A stretch of 64,000 nt of DNA from an uncultured Eubacteriales bacterium. Lineage in GTDB: Bacteria; Bacillota; Clostridia; Oscillospirales; Acutalibacteraceae. Below, one piece after another: positions 33,302-42,449 of this stretch. The DNA lies in the NCBI GenBank assembly GCA_900318495.1, contig ONLA01000001.1, positions 1 through 64,000 on the forward strand, read 5' to 3'. Position numbers and translations under genes: made by a program. The notes under the pieces were generated by a model that worked only from the letters and a program-made list of their open reading frames with translations, did no database searches and was not told where the DNA came from. Numbering within the stretch: the stretch's first letter is position 1; the number at the start of each line of letters is the position of its first letter.

Positions 33302-35317
33302 TTAGAAGATGTGTTTTGTGCCTGTAATTCCACAGCCTGAATCAAATTTTGCTATAAATTTTTGAATAGCTGTGGCGTCATCAATTGTTATTTTTCCGTC
33401 GTTGTTAACATCCGCGGAAACAGTCTGCTCGGTATCGGCGGTAATATCTTCCGCAATAATTCTTTGGACGAGCGAAGCGTCAACAATACTGATGTAAGAA
33501 TCTTTATTAATGTCACCCATCAGTGCGGTTTTCGGCGTGTAAGACGAAACATACTGTGAAGAAATCCACGCCGCGCGGCTTGTAAACCAGTCAGCGCAGT
33601 AGTTGAACATTCCGTCAAAATCATTTGAATATGAAGAGTTTTGGCTGTCTGTTACCATTGTGAGAGTTTCGGGATTGAAATACGCCTTCTTCAAAGAGCT
33701 GTGGTCGGCAATCCAGCTTCCTGTGTATAACAGCCAGCCGCTTTTGTAGTTCATTTCTGCGCTGTCTTTAATCAGCGAGTAATATTTATCCCGTGTGTAG
33801 AAATCAGCGTCTGTTACACCACTGAGCTTTTCGCCTGAAAAATGGTTTATCGCGGGTACAAAGCAGTTAAACCAAATTTCCGGAGCTGCCGCAATGATGT
33901 TTCTGTTCTGGCAAATTCTGTTAATTATGTTGGTGCCGGCTCTTTTGCCTGAACCTTTTCCTTTGTATTGGCACCACCAGCCGGTGTACTGAGTATAGTC
34001 ATTTATGCCGTAGCTTCTTATCTCGCTTGAAATACCGTTTGCGTTGCCAAGTGAGTTATCGTAATCCCAGACAGGAGAACCGTAGAATTTATAAACTCCG
34101 TTTTCATCCTGTTTATAAGTGAAGAAGGTGCTCGAAACACCGGAATCCCAGTTTTTGCCGAGCTCGTTAATGAGGAAAAGCTTAGTCAGGGAATCAATAT
34201 CCGCAACCGAACCGATATCTCCTCTCGGAACAGTGGTGTTATAGAAATTGTTGAACTTCTCAAGCACATACGCTTTAACTTCATCATAACCGGGTTTGCC
34301 CGGCTCAATTTCGGGAGCTTTGATGGTGATTTTGTTGCCGCTTGACGATACAACATAATAATCATCCGAACCTGCGCTTGCGTCAACCTCGCACACAAAA
34401 GGAAAATCTTCCTTTATTGTTCCGTCCTCGTTAAGATAATCCGTTTCTTCAAAATCATTTACAAGCGACGAGGAACCCACCTCAACCTTTTCACACATCA
34501 GGTAAGAACCCCAGTAATAACCGTTAACATAGAAATCCACAAAACGGGAGTCGCTGGCGTAGGGCATTCCCACAGCGTCCGACAAGTCATAAAGGAAACG
34601 GTTGCGTGAAAGGGAGTCATCCTGATAGTTTGCGAGAATTGAATATTTCTTGCCGCTTGCCATTCCCGCAATTGAAACCTTCTTATCATAAGTAATGTTA
34701 TAGCCCTTCTTGGCTTTGTCCCATGAGGTGTTTCCCCTGCCCTTGATTTTTTTAATTGCCGTGTTATCAATTTTACCGTCGGGCGTTACAATTGCTCCCG
34801 TTGCCTTTGCGCTTAGGCTTTTGTCGCTGTTCAGATAAGACATAAGGTCGGTGCCGTTTCCGTCCGCGTTGCTGTTGTTGATATAAACAGCCGCCTCGGC
34901 GCTTGACTTCATAAATTTAAGCGTGTAATTTTTGCCGCCTGCCGAAACATTGTATGAGGTGTTTGCTGTATATTGGACAGTAGCGGTGTGTTTTGAGCCG
35001 ACATCTACGCCGTTCACGTTAACGTCGAAATCATAGGCATTGTAAATGTCAACCTTGCTGTCGTCGGCTGAGCTTGGAAGAAAGAAATATTTTTCCAAGG
35101 GCGCAGCCTCGTAAAAATCCTCATTGTGTTCGCTCTGCCATTCCTGCCATGCGTCGGCGTCGGATGAGTTAAGCGCTGCGTGAGCGTAAAGCCCCGGCTC
35201 AATATTAAATGCCGACGGAGCCGGTTCAACCTGCTCTTCCGCAGCGTTAACCGAAGCAACCGGAAAAGCGCCTATTAACATTAACGCCGCAAGTGCTGAT
35301 GATATAAATTTCTTCAT
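33302..35317 (-). CDS. Secreted CotH-kinase-like protein with C-terminal dockerin
   Basis: The 671-residue protein starts at ATG 35317 (GGGGGATC site) with a signal peptide ending near VNA-AEE (residue 26). A large CotH-like kinase domain follows (roughly 170-560), with KKIKGRGNTSWDKAKKGYNI, LANYQDDSLSRNRFLYDLSD, VDFYVNGYYWGSYLMCEKVEV and WDYDNSLGN. A type I dockerin (about 595-660) closes it, with loops DINKDSYISIVD and DVNNDGKITIDD; the first loop has Ser where Gly is usual. CotH kinases phosphorylate secreted spore-coat proteins; dockerin-CotH proteins are known from cellulosome-forming Clostridia. The tail after the dockerin (CGITGTKHIF) is unusual. A role in modifying scaffold components is inference. 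Confidence 0.85.
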   Translation of the reverse strand: MKKFISSALAALMLIGAFPVASVNAAEEQVEPAPSAFNIEPGLYAHAALNSSDADAWQEWQSEHNEDFYEAAPLEKYFFLPSSADDSKVDIYNAYDFDVNVNGVDVGSKHTATVQYTANTSYNVSAGGKNYTLKFMKSSAEAAVYINNSNADGNGTDLMSYLNSDKSLSAKATGAIVTPDGKIDNTAIKKIKGRGNTSWDKAKKGYNITYDKKVSIAGMASGKKYSILANYQDDSLSRNRFLYDLSDAVGMPYASDSRFVDFYVNGYYWGSYLMCEKVEVGSSSLVNDFEETDYLNEDGTIKEDFPFVCEVDASAGSDDYYVVSSSGNKITIKAPEIEPGKPGYDEVKAYVLEKFNNFYNTTVPRGDIGSVADIDSLTKLFLINELGKNWDSGVSSTFFTYKQDENGVYKFYGSPVWDYDNSLGNANGISSEIRSYGINDYTQYTGWWCQYKGKGSGKRAGTNIINRICQNRNIIAAAPEIWFNCFVPAINHFSGEKLSGVTDADFYTRDKYYSLIKDSAEMNYKSGWLLYTGSWIADHSSLKKAYFNPETLTMVTDSQNSSYSNDFDGMFNYCADWFTSRAAWISSQYVSSYTPKTALMGDINKDSYISIVDASLVQRIIAEDITADTEQTVSADVNNDGKITIDDATAIQKFIAKFDSGCGITGTKHIF

Positions 35318-35349
35318 ATTTGATCCCCCAATCATATATTTAATATTTA

Positions 35350-37086
35350 TTAACTTATTGCCGTTATAACAATTCCGTTTTCCTGTAAAATTCCGTTGTC
35401 ATACTTATTTTGATAAATAATATCCCCGTTGACAGTTACCTCGCAGGGATTTGTTTCAGCGTTCAGAATAATTCTGATTTTGCCTGATTTGGTATAATCA
35501 ACAAGTCTCGGAAAATCTGTGTGACGGCTGTACTCAATTTCATTGCTTCTAAATTCTTTGTATTGATGTCTCAGGTGAATCAGCTTTGATATTTTAGCCT
35601 TTACGACGTCATAATCGCCGTTTTCTATTTCATCCCACGGCATTGTTCTCCTGTTATACGGAGTGTAAAGTCCCTTCATCGCAATTTCCGTTCCGTAATA
35701 AATGCACGCTGTTCCGGGCATTGTCATTAATACGGTAAGCTTTTGCAGCAGCTCATCATCGCCCCTGCTGATTTCAGCTACCCTTGATGTGTCGTGAGTA
35801 TCAAGAAAATTAAACAGCGAAAGCGTGGTCTGCTCAGGATAAAGAGTTCTGCAGTAGTTTAGCGAATAAATAAAGTCGGTAAAACTCAGGTCACGGTTTT
35901 TCCAGAAATCATTTATACATCCGGGAAGCGGATAATTCATTACAGAATCATATTCCCTTCCGCCAAGCCAGCTTATGGAATCCATCCAAATTTCGCCGAG
36001 GAAGAATATGTCCGGATTTATCTTCTTTATGCTTGAATTCAGGCTGTTTATAAAGGAGTGCGAAACCTCATCGCCTACGTCAAAGCGGATTCCGTCAATT
36101 TTCCAGTCCCTTGCCCAATGCGCGCAAAGCTTTGTAAAATAATCTGCAACCTCGGGATTATTAGTGTTTAGCTTTGGCATACCCGACCAGAACGAAAAAG
36201 AGTAAAACCTTGCGTCCTCGGTTGAAAATTCATATTTGGCAAAATCCTCGGAATTGATAAAGAACCAATCGTAATATTTTGAACCTCTGCCCTTTTCAAA
36301 CACATCCTGCCACGCAAAAAATTCATGACCGCAGTGATTAAACACCGCGTCAAGCATTACCCTTATGCCCGTTTCGTGTGCCTTGTCGATAAGCTCAATC
36401 AAATCCTCCTCAGTGCCGAAATCAGGGTCAACCTGCCAATAATCATAAGTATTATACTTATGATTTGAGCCGGAACGGAAAATCGGAGTCATATAGATTC
36501 CGCTGATTCCGAGTTCCTTTAAATAAGGCAGTTTTTCGGTTATTCCGCGCAGATTGCCACCGTAAATATCACGCCATGAAGGTTTTTCAAAGTCGCCCCA
36601 GGCTTTAAATTTTGAGTCCTTAGGCGAATCCGACGCTCTGCAAAAACGGTCGGGCATTATCTGATACCACACAGTGTCCTTAACCCAAGACGGCGGTTTG
36701 ATTATATCGGCTGTGTTAAGCCACGCGTACTTATAATACTGCCACGAAGTGCCGCCGGCTTCGCTTACGGGGCAAATCTTATTTTCACATACTACACAGC
36801 ACTCGTCCGCGCTTTCTACTTCAAAGTAATATTGCAGGCGCTTGTACTTAGGAGTAAGCCTGACAGTCCAAATAATATGATATTTCAGTTCGGCGAGCTT
36901 TTGCATTTCAAGCTTATCGCCAAACCATTCTTGTTTTCCTCTTAATTCGTGTATAAAAGGATCCTCGTGAATTATATACGCTTTGTCAACATCCTTGCCG
37001 GTTTTCAGATTTACAACCACTGTATTCTCGTCCAAAGCATAGCTGTATTCAATTGTAGTTCGGTGTGAAATTGCGGCTATATTCAT
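35350..37086 (-). CDS. GH13 alpha-glucan hydrolase (neopullulanase/cyclomaltodextrinase type)
   Basis: The 578-residue enzyme has no signal peptide, so it acts in the cytoplasm. An N-terminal beta-domain (about 1-125, CBM34-like) precedes the catalytic barrel. The four GH13 regions are present: DAVFNHCG, GIRFDVGDE (catalytic nucleophile Asp), FFLGEIW (acid/base Glu) and FLDTHDTSR (transition-state Asp). The domain order and the MPDRFCRA segment match GH13 subfamily 20. Such enzymes cut imported maltodextrins or cyclodextrins, in line with the starch-binding-like esterase at the left edge. It lies 32 bp upstream of the CotH-dockerin gene; co-transcription is possible. Confidence 0.9.
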   Translation of the reverse strand: MNIAAISHRTTIEYSYALDENTVVVNLKTGKDVDKAYIIHEDPFIHELRGKQEWFGDKLEMQKLAELKYHIIWTVRLTPKYKRLQYYFEVESADECCVVCENKICPVSEAGGTSWQYYKYAWLNTADIIKPPSWVKDTVWYQIMPDRFCRASDSPKDSKFKAWGDFEKPSWRDIYGGNLRGITEKLPYLKELGISGIYMTPIFRSGSNHKYNTYDYWQVDPDFGTEEDLIELIDKAHETGIRVMLDAVFNHCGHEFFAWQDVFEKGRGSKYYDWFFINSEDFAKYEFSTEDARFYSFSFWSGMPKLNTNNPEVADYFTKLCAHWARDWKIDGIRFDVGDEVSHSFINSLNSSIKKINPDIFFLGEIWMDSISWLGGREYDSVMNYPLPGCINDFWKNRDLSFTDFIYSLNYCRTLYPEQTTLSLFNFLDTHDTSRVAEISRGDDELLQKLTVLMTMPGTACIYYGTEIAMKGLYTPYNRRTMPWDEIENGDYDVVKAKISKLIHLRHQYKEFRSNEIEYSRHTDFPRLVDYTKSGKIRIILNAETNPCEVTVNGDIIYQNKYDNGILQENGIVITAIS

Positions 37087-37095
37087 AACTTCTCC

Positions 37096-38430
37096 TTAAT
37101 TATCGGTTACAACCCGTTTAGTTTTCCATTTTCCGCCTTTCCAGCGGATTATCATCATTATTCCCCTGAAACACTCGTCCGCCGCAAGGGCAATCCACAA
37201 GCCGTAAATCCCCATTCCGAAAACTACGGCAAGTAAATATGAGCCTGCCACACTTATTGCCCACATCGAGAAGATAGCGCAGCCGGTGGGATAAAACACA
37301 TCGCCCGAGCCTCTGAGGCAGGCAATCAGAACAAGGTTAGTGGTGCGTCCGAATTCGAGCGCGAGGTTAATCAGAAGTATATTAACTCCAAGGTTTATAA
37401 CCTCCCCGTCCGCGGTAAAAATGCCTATGAGCTGATAACGGAACAACACTCCCGTTAACGCTATCGCGAACGTAATCGCGAGGGCGTATCTGTAGGATTT
37501 CAGCCCGCGCGAATAAGCTTCGTCTGTCTTTCCCGCGCCGACCAGGTGTCCGGTTATGATCTGTGAAGCCTGACCGATTGATACCGAGAAAATGTAAAAA
37601 AACATCGTTATGTTGTTCACATAGGTTTTTGTGATTAGCTCGGCTTCCGACAGGTAATTCAAAACTATTGATGTGATAACAAGCTGGGAAAGATTATATA
37701 AAAACGTTTCAAGCGCGGAAGGAACTCCTATTTTTATCATATCACGTACATCGGAAAACGGAAACGGCTTTAAAAGCTTAAAAATCGAAGGTGACTCAAC
37801 CTTTTTAAACAGGAAAAAAGCAAGCACCGCCGTTCCGAGTATACGGCTGAAGGTAGTAGCCGCGGCAACTCCCATTACTCCCATTTTCGGAAGTCCGAAA
37901 AGTCCGAGCACAAACACAATGTCAAGCGTTGTGTTAATAAGGTTCATCCCGACGGTAACATACATTGATATTTTAGTGAGTCCGTGATTGCGGACAATTA
38001 CCGCCATTGAACTCATAACCGCCTGCAAAAACAGAAAACCGCCCACAACGGAAAGATACATTGACGAAAACTCAAGCACCTTTCCCCTTGCGCCTATAAA
38101 TGACAGAATATTCTTGCTGAAAACAAGAATAATAATACTTGCGGCAAGTCCGGTTACAAGGTTAAAAACAATTGAAAGCGCCGCTATCCTTGACGCGTTC
38201 ACGCGTTTTCCTGCTCCGAGATACTGAGAAATCAACACAGCGCTCGCGCCTGAAATAACAGTGAAAACAATGGTTATTATTGACACCGCCTGGTTCGCGG
38301 TGTTTACAGAGGAAGCAGCAAGGTCATCATAGCGGCTAAGTACAAATACATCCACAAAACCCAGCAGCATAAACAGCGCGGTTTCAATGAAAATAGGCCA
38401 CGCCAAATGAAACAGCCTTAAATTCTTCAT
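37096..38430 (-). CDS. MATE-family efflux transporter
   Basis: A 444-residue protein with about twelve hydrophobic segments in two MATE repeats (IFIETALFMLLGFVDVFVLSRY in the first, GVPSALETFLYNLSQLVITSIV in the second). I use ATG 38430, six bases after AAAAAGGG, rather than an upstream in-frame ATG at 38469. The C-terminal region ends RWKGGKWKTKRVVTDN, a basic tail of the family. It likely exports drugs or cationic metabolites. It lies 9 bp upstream of the GH13 gene, so an operon MATE-GH13-CotH is possible. It is transcribed divergently from the AraC-family regulator, which may control it. Confidence 0.88.
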   Translation of the reverse strand: MKNLRLFHLAWPIFIETALFMLLGFVDVFVLSRYDDLAASSVNTANQAVSIITIVFTVISGASAVLISQYLGAGKRVNASRIAALSIVFNLVTGLAASIIILVFSKNILSFIGARGKVLEFSSMYLSVVGGFLFLQAVMSSMAVIVRNHGLTKISMYVTVGMNLINTTLDIVFVLGLFGLPKMGVMGVAAATTFSRILGTAVLAFFLFKKVESPSIFKLLKPFPFSDVRDMIKIGVPSALETFLYNLSQLVITSIVLNYLSEAELITKTYVNNITMFFYIFSVSIGQASQIITGHLVGAGKTDEAYSRGLKSYRYALAITFAIALTGVLFRYQLIGIFTADGEVINLGVNILLINLALEFGRTTNLVLIACLRGSGDVFYPTGCAIFSMWAISVAGSYLLAVVFGMGIYGLWIALAADECFRGIMMIIRWKGGKWKTKRVVTDN

Positions 38431-38536
38431 AAAATCCCTTTTTCTACGTTTATATATTGTATTATACAATTTTTTGCGGTATAATACTAATAATATTATA
38501 CTTTAATTTAACACAAAACGATTATGAGGGATATTT

Positions 38537-39427
38537 ATGCCTGCAATGCACGAAACAAAGATTCACGGAAGCCTTTCGTTCCCTTTTACTGTTTACGGAG
38601 CTATACATTCCGAGTATTTAAGGGGATTTCCGCTTCACTGGCATGACGAAATGGAAATTATATACGTAAAAAGCGGCGCGATGAACGTAACTGTACAAAA
38701 TAACGATTTTAACCTTTATGACGGCGATATGATTTTTGTTCAGCCGCAGGTCATTCACTCAATAAACCACAAGGACAACCTTAACTCGGAATACTACAAT
38801 ATTTTGTTCCGGTTATCTCTTTTGGATTCGGGAAAAGCGGATGCCTGTTTTCAGAAATACATAGAGCCTGTTTATTCTCAAAAGGTTATGATCCCTTCCT
38901 GCGTTAAAAGCAACAGCAAACTTCACAAAAAGCTTTTGCCCTTTGTCAGTCAGTTGATTGAGCTAAACGCCGGGCAAGATGACAACAGCGAGCTTATAAT
39001 AAAATCTTGTATTTTCGGAATTATGCACTTTATTTGTATGAATTGTTCCCCTGCCAACGAGGAGGAACAGTATAGCATTTCATTAAACAGCAAGCTCAAA
39101 AAGACGCTTGAGTATATACGAAACAATTACAGTGAAAATATCACCGTAGAAAAAGCCGCGAACTTGAGTAATTTTTCAGCCAGCCACTTTTCGAAAATGT
39201 TCAGACAGCTTACTGGCTCATCTTTTACTCAATACCTAAAAAACTACAGGCTTGAGATGGCTTCGGACAAGCTGGAAAACAAGGAAAGCAAAGTGTCGGA
39301 AATCGCGTTTGAATGCGGCTTTAACAATTTGTCTTATTTTACGAGGGCGTTCTGTGAAAAATACCATAAAACGCCGAGTGAATTCAGAAAAAATAAAAAC
39401 ACAAAAAGGAGAATTGATGATGAATAA
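38537..39427 (+). CDS. AraC-family transcriptional regulator
   Basis: The 296-residue protein has an N-terminal cupin domain (about 10-110; RGFPLHWHDEMEIIYVKSGAMNV and DGDMIFVQPQVIHS) that would sense a small ligand. The C-terminal AraC DNA-binding domain has two helix-turn-helix motifs: the first around ENITVEKAANLSNFSASHFSKMF, the second around KVSEIAFECGFNNLSYFTRAF, and it ends with HKTPSEFRK. It starts behind GAGGGA and overlaps the next membrane protein gene by 11 nt. Members of this type usually control carbohydrate or transporter genes; the divergent MATE pump and GH13 genes are natural candidates. Confidence 0.9.
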   Translation: MPAMHETKIHGSLSFPFTVYGAIHSEYLRGFPLHWHDEMEIIYVKSGAMNVTVQNNDFNLYDGDMIFVQPQVIHSINHKDNLNSEYYNILFRLSLLDSGKADACFQKYIEPVYSQKVMIPSCVKSNSKLHKKLLPFVSQLIELNAGQDDNSELIIKSCIFGIMHFICMNCSPANEEEQYSISLNSKLKKTLEYIRNNYSENITVEKAANLSNFSASHFSKMFRQLTGSSFTQYLKNYRLEMASDKLENKESKVSEIAFECGFNNLSYFTRAFCEKYHKTPSEFRKNKNTKRRIDDE

Positions 39428-40091
39428 TAAAAGACTGATTGCATCTGTGATTATAAACTTTACGGTTTTTGCGGTGACAACAGGCGTTATTATTTCTTAT
39501 TTCCTGGGAAATACCACGCCGCCGGTTAAAAGCCCGGCTGAAAAGTTTATGTTCTTTACTACCGACAGCAATATTCTTGCCGCCGCGGGAGCTCTTATTA
39601 CCGGTATATACAATATTATGATTATAAAAGGCAAAGCAAATAAGGTTCCGCTCCCTGCCGTAATTTTCAGGCTTATGGGCGTTGTGTCGCTGCTGCTGAC
39701 ATTTTCAACCGTTATGGTTTTGCTAATGCCGATTTACGGTCCCGAAATGCTGCTTGGCGGAACGGCGTTTCATATGCACGTAGGCGCGCCCGTAATGTGC
39801 TTTGTATCATTTGTTTTTCTTGAAGGCTTTGAAAAGATAAAGCTTTCATACGCTCCGCTCGGAATGATACCTATGGCGGTTTACGGCGCCGTTTACCTGA
39901 CCGAGGTTGTAATTATCGGCGTCTCAAACGGAGGATGGTACGATTTTTACGCGCTAAACCGCAACGGTACGTGGTACATCTCGTTAGCGGTAATGCTTTC
40001 GGCAACTTTTATATTAAGCCTGCTTACTTTGATTATTCACAACAAGTTTTTTAAAAAATCCGGCTTTGCACTTGAAAAAAAGCGAAAATAG
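39417..40091 (+). CDS. Integral membrane protein, possibly Pr6Pr-like
   Basis: A 224-residue protein with six hydrophobic segments and a short basic tail (FALEKKRK). The pattern KFMFFTTDSNIL after the first helix, the His in TAFHMHVGAPVMCF and the WYDFYALNRNGTWY loop resemble the Pr6Pr family of membrane proteins, which has no assigned function. The match is by pattern only. It starts at ATG 39417 (AAAGGAG site) inside the end of the AraC gene, so the two are translationally coupled and probably act together. Confidence 0.7.
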   Translation: MMNNKRLIASVIINFTVFAVTTGVIISYFLGNTTPPVKSPAEKFMFFTTDSNILAAAGALITGIYNIMIIKGKANKVPLPAVIFRLMGVVSLLLTFSTVMVLLMPIYGPEMLLGGTAFHMHVGAPVMCFVSFVFLEGFEKIKLSYAPLGMIPMAVYGAVYLTEVVIIGVSNGGWYDFYALNRNGTWYISLAVMLSATFILSLLTLIIHNKFFKKSGFALEKKRK

Positions 40092-40139
40092 CTGTATTAT
40101 ATATTATTGGTATCGGAAATGTAATTTTAGGAGGCAATT

Positions 40140-41438
40140 ATGTTTAATAAAAAGAAAGATAAAAGAATTCCCGTTTCGCTGCTCACAGGTTATCTCGGCG
40201 CGGGAAAAACAACTGTTTTAAACCATATTCTCGCCAATCAGGAGGGCTACAAGGTAGCCGTTATTGTTAACGATATCGGCGAAGTTAACATTGACGCGTC
40301 TTTAATTGCCAAAGGCGGAGCGGTAACTCAAAAGGATGAAAACCTTGTTCCCCTTTCAAACGGCTGCATCTGCTGCACATTAAAGGTTGACCTGATGAAG
40401 CAGATTATTGATCTTGCGCGTTCAAAGCGTTTTGATTATATTCTCATTGAAGCGTCGGGCATTTGCGAACCCGGTCCTATTGCCGGCTCGATTTGTATGC
40501 TTGACGGTTCGGACCCCAACGCACAGCTTCCCCCCGTTGCTTACCTTGACAGCATTACAACAGTTGTTGACGCAAAAAGAATGGCTGACGAGTTCGGTTC
40601 GGGTTCTTCTCTTATGCAGGATAATCTTGACGAGGAGGATATTGAAAACCTTCTTATTCAGCAGATTGAATACTGCACGACAATTATACTTAATAAAATT
40701 GACGATGTAAATGAAAAAGAAAAGGCAGATGTGCTTGAGGTAATCAAAGCATTGCAGCCCGACGCGAAGATTATTGAGACAAACTACGGTAAGGTAGACG
40801 TTAAGGAAATTCTTTCCACCAATAACTTTGACTACAAAAAAATTATTCAAAGCGCAGGCTGGGTTAAGGCAATGGAGCTTGACGGCGAAAATTCCGAGGA
40901 TTTCGACCACGATGAGCATGATGAACACCATGAGCATCACGAACACGAAGATCATCATGAGCACCACGATCATCATGAGCACCACGAACACGAGGAGCAT
41001 GAAGACCACGGTCATCACCATCATCACCATCACCATCATCACGACGAAGGAGAAGCTGAGGAATACGGTATTTCAACCTTTGTTTATCAAAATGTTAAGC
41101 CGTTTGACAAGGCAAAGTTTGAGAAGTTTATCTTTGAGAGCTGGCCAAAAGAGGTTATCAGAGCCAAGGGCTTGTTCTGGATAATTGAAAATCCGAATGT
41201 CGCTTATATATTTGAACAAAGCGGAAAGCAAAAAACCGCTACGGATGACGGAGATTGGATTGCAGCGTTCCCCGAGGAGGACAAAAAGCAAATACTCGAT
41301 ATGAATCCCGATGTTGCCGCGGAATGGGATCCCGTTTACGGTGACAGAATCAACAAGCTTGTATTTATCGGCAGAAAAATGGACAAGGAAGGAATTATCC
41401 GCGCTCTCGACAACTGCATCTCAGATAAAACATTATAA
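40140..41438 (+). CDS. CobW/ZNG1-type GTP-dependent metallochaperone with His-rich insert
   Basis: The 432-residue protein is a G3E-family GTPase: Walker A GYLGAGKTT, the metal-binding CICC motif (NGCICCTLKVDLM), SGICEPGP and NKIDD (G4). Between the GTPase and the C-terminal CobW_C domain lies a strongly charged insert (about residues 255-302) with some 28 His mixed with Glu and Asp, including ten consecutive His. Such inserts store or transfer Zn, Ni or Co. COG0523 proteins deliver zinc or act in cobalamin metabolism, and the CXCC motif is the site for metal transfer. The gene is monocistronic between an AGGAGG start and a terminator. Confidence 0.88.
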   Translation: MFNKKKDKRIPVSLLTGYLGAGKTTVLNHILANQEGYKVAVIVNDIGEVNIDASLIAKGGAVTQKDENLVPLSNGCICCTLKVDLMKQIIDLARSKRFDYILIEASGICEPGPIAGSICMLDGSDPNAQLPPVAYLDSITTVVDAKRMADEFGSGSSLMQDNLDEEDIENLLIQQIEYCTTIILNKIDDVNEKEKADVLEVIKALQPDAKIIETNYGKVDVKEILSTNNFDYKKIIQSAGWVKAMELDGENSEDFDHDEHDEHHEHHEHEDHHEHHDHHEHHEHEEHEDHGHHHHHHHHHHDEGEAEEYGISTFVYQNVKPFDKAKFEKFIFESWPKEVIRAKGLFWIIENPNVAYIFEQSGKQKTATDDGDWIAAFPEEDKKQILDMNPDVAAEWDPVYGDRINKLVFIGRKMDKEGIIRALDNCISDKTL

Positions 41439-41448
41439 TAGCAAAACA

Positions 41449-41480
41449 GCGTCTTTCCGTTTTGGAAAGACGCGTTTTTA
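41449..41480 (+). terminator. Terminator of the CobW-like gene
   Basis: Perfect stem GCGTCTTTCC / GGAAAGACGC with loop GTTTT and tail GTTTTTATTT. It overlaps the stop codon of the convergent ttcA-like gene. Confidence 0.85.
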
Positions 41481-42320
41481 TTTGCCGTAGTTTTCAAGAA
41501 AGCTGTGGCGCTCACCTTTTGTTTTATATCCCGCGAATGTGTCGATGTGCACATTGTGAATACTTCGGAATATACTTTTTTCAATGTTCGGATTGGTTTT
41601 TTTCAGAGTTTTTATAAGCTGTTTTATTTCCTGCCTTTTGCTCTCTCCTATTCCGTCACCGCTCATTGCAGACTGTTCGGTAAAACGGCAGGCGCACTGC
41701 AAAAATGTTAAATTATTATAATTGCGCCACGCAATAACGGAATCTTCATGAACGCAGTAAAGTGGACGGATTAGCTCCATTCCCTCAAAGTTTGTGCTGT
41801 GAACCTTCGGAATCATCGCCTGCAGCTGAGAGCCGTAAAACATTGACATTACGGTTGTTTCAATTACGTCCGAAAAATGATGACCAAGCGCTATTTTATT
41901 GCATCCAAGCGATTTTGCCTTGCTGTAAAGGTGTCCGCGGCGCATTTTTGCGCACAGATAACAGGGATAACGGCCGGTTTTGTCTGTAACTTCAAAAATA
42001 TTTGTTTCAAAAACCGTAACCGGGATTTCGAGCATCTGCGCGTTTTCTTCAATTTTTTGTCTGTTGGCAGCATTGTAACCGGGATCCATAACCAGATAAA
42101 CAAGCTCAAACGGAAACTCGCTGTAACGTCTGAGCATCTGCATAAGCTTTGCGAGCAGCATTGAATCTTTTCCGCCGGAAATGCAAACAGCTATTTTATC
42201 ATTGGGCTCAATCAGCTTATAATCCTTTACAGCCGCTATAAACTTATTCCAAATCGGCTTGCGGTATTTTTTTATGATACTACGCTCAACTTTTTGAACA
42301 AAGGTTAAATTTTTCTGCAT
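41478..42320 (-). CDS. TtcA-family tRNA 2-thiolation enzyme (PP-loop ATPase)
   Basis: The 280-residue protein belongs to the PP-loop ATPases that adenylate a base for sulfur transfer. Features: SGGKDSMLLAKLM (PP-loop), YPCYLCAKMRRGHLY with CXXC for an Fe-S cluster, and GHHFSDVIETTVMSM. A third Cys group lies in LQCACRFTEQ. TtcA makes 2-thiocytidine-32 in some tRNAs; this Clostridia homologue is shorter and its exact target base is not certain. It starts at 42320 and is the only gene of its transcript, opposite to the aldo/keto reductase. Confidence 0.85.
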   Translation of the reverse strand: MQKNLTFVQKVERSIIKKYRKPIWNKFIAAVKDYKLIEPNDKIAVCISGGKDSMLLAKLMQMLRRYSEFPFELVYLVMDPGYNAANRQKIEENAQMLEIPVTVFETNIFEVTDKTGRYPCYLCAKMRRGHLYSKAKSLGCNKIALGHHFSDVIETTVMSMFYGSQLQAMIPKVHSTNFEGMELIRPLYCVHEDSVIAWRNYNNLTFLQCACRFTEQSAMSGDGIGESKRQEIKQLIKTLKKTNPNIEKSIFRSIHNVHIDTFAGYKTKGERHSFLENYGK

Positions 42321-42393
42321 AAAACATCCTCATTTAAATAATAAATATATTTTACAATAAAAGCAATATTATTTCAAGTGTTTTTATATTATA

Positions 42394-42422
42394 TTGACAT
42401 AGTTTTTTATAAATGTTATACT
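42394..42422 (+). promoter_or_regulatory. Promoter of the aldo/keto reductase gene
   Basis: TTGACA (42394-42399), 17-bp spacer, TATACT (42417-42422). The start codon follows only 28 bp downstream. Confidence 0.78.
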
Positions 42423-42449
42423 ATAATAAAAAAATGGTTGGTGAAGTAT

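Noticed and set aside
40422..41042. Antisense frame of 206 codons rich in Met and Val opposite the CobW gene
   Set aside because: It arises from the reverse complement of the His-rich repeat; there is no ribosome site and the sense gene is certain.
40905..41045. CATCAC-type tandem repeat as a possible microsatellite or CRISPR
   Set aside because: It stays in frame as a His/Glu/Asp-rich metal-binding insert of the CobW protein; there are no spacers.
41478..42320. TilS (tRNA-Ile lysidine synthetase) for the PP-loop protein
   Set aside because: The CXXC motif and CYLCAKMRRG pattern, plus the lack of TilS C-terminal domains, match TtcA-type enzymes.
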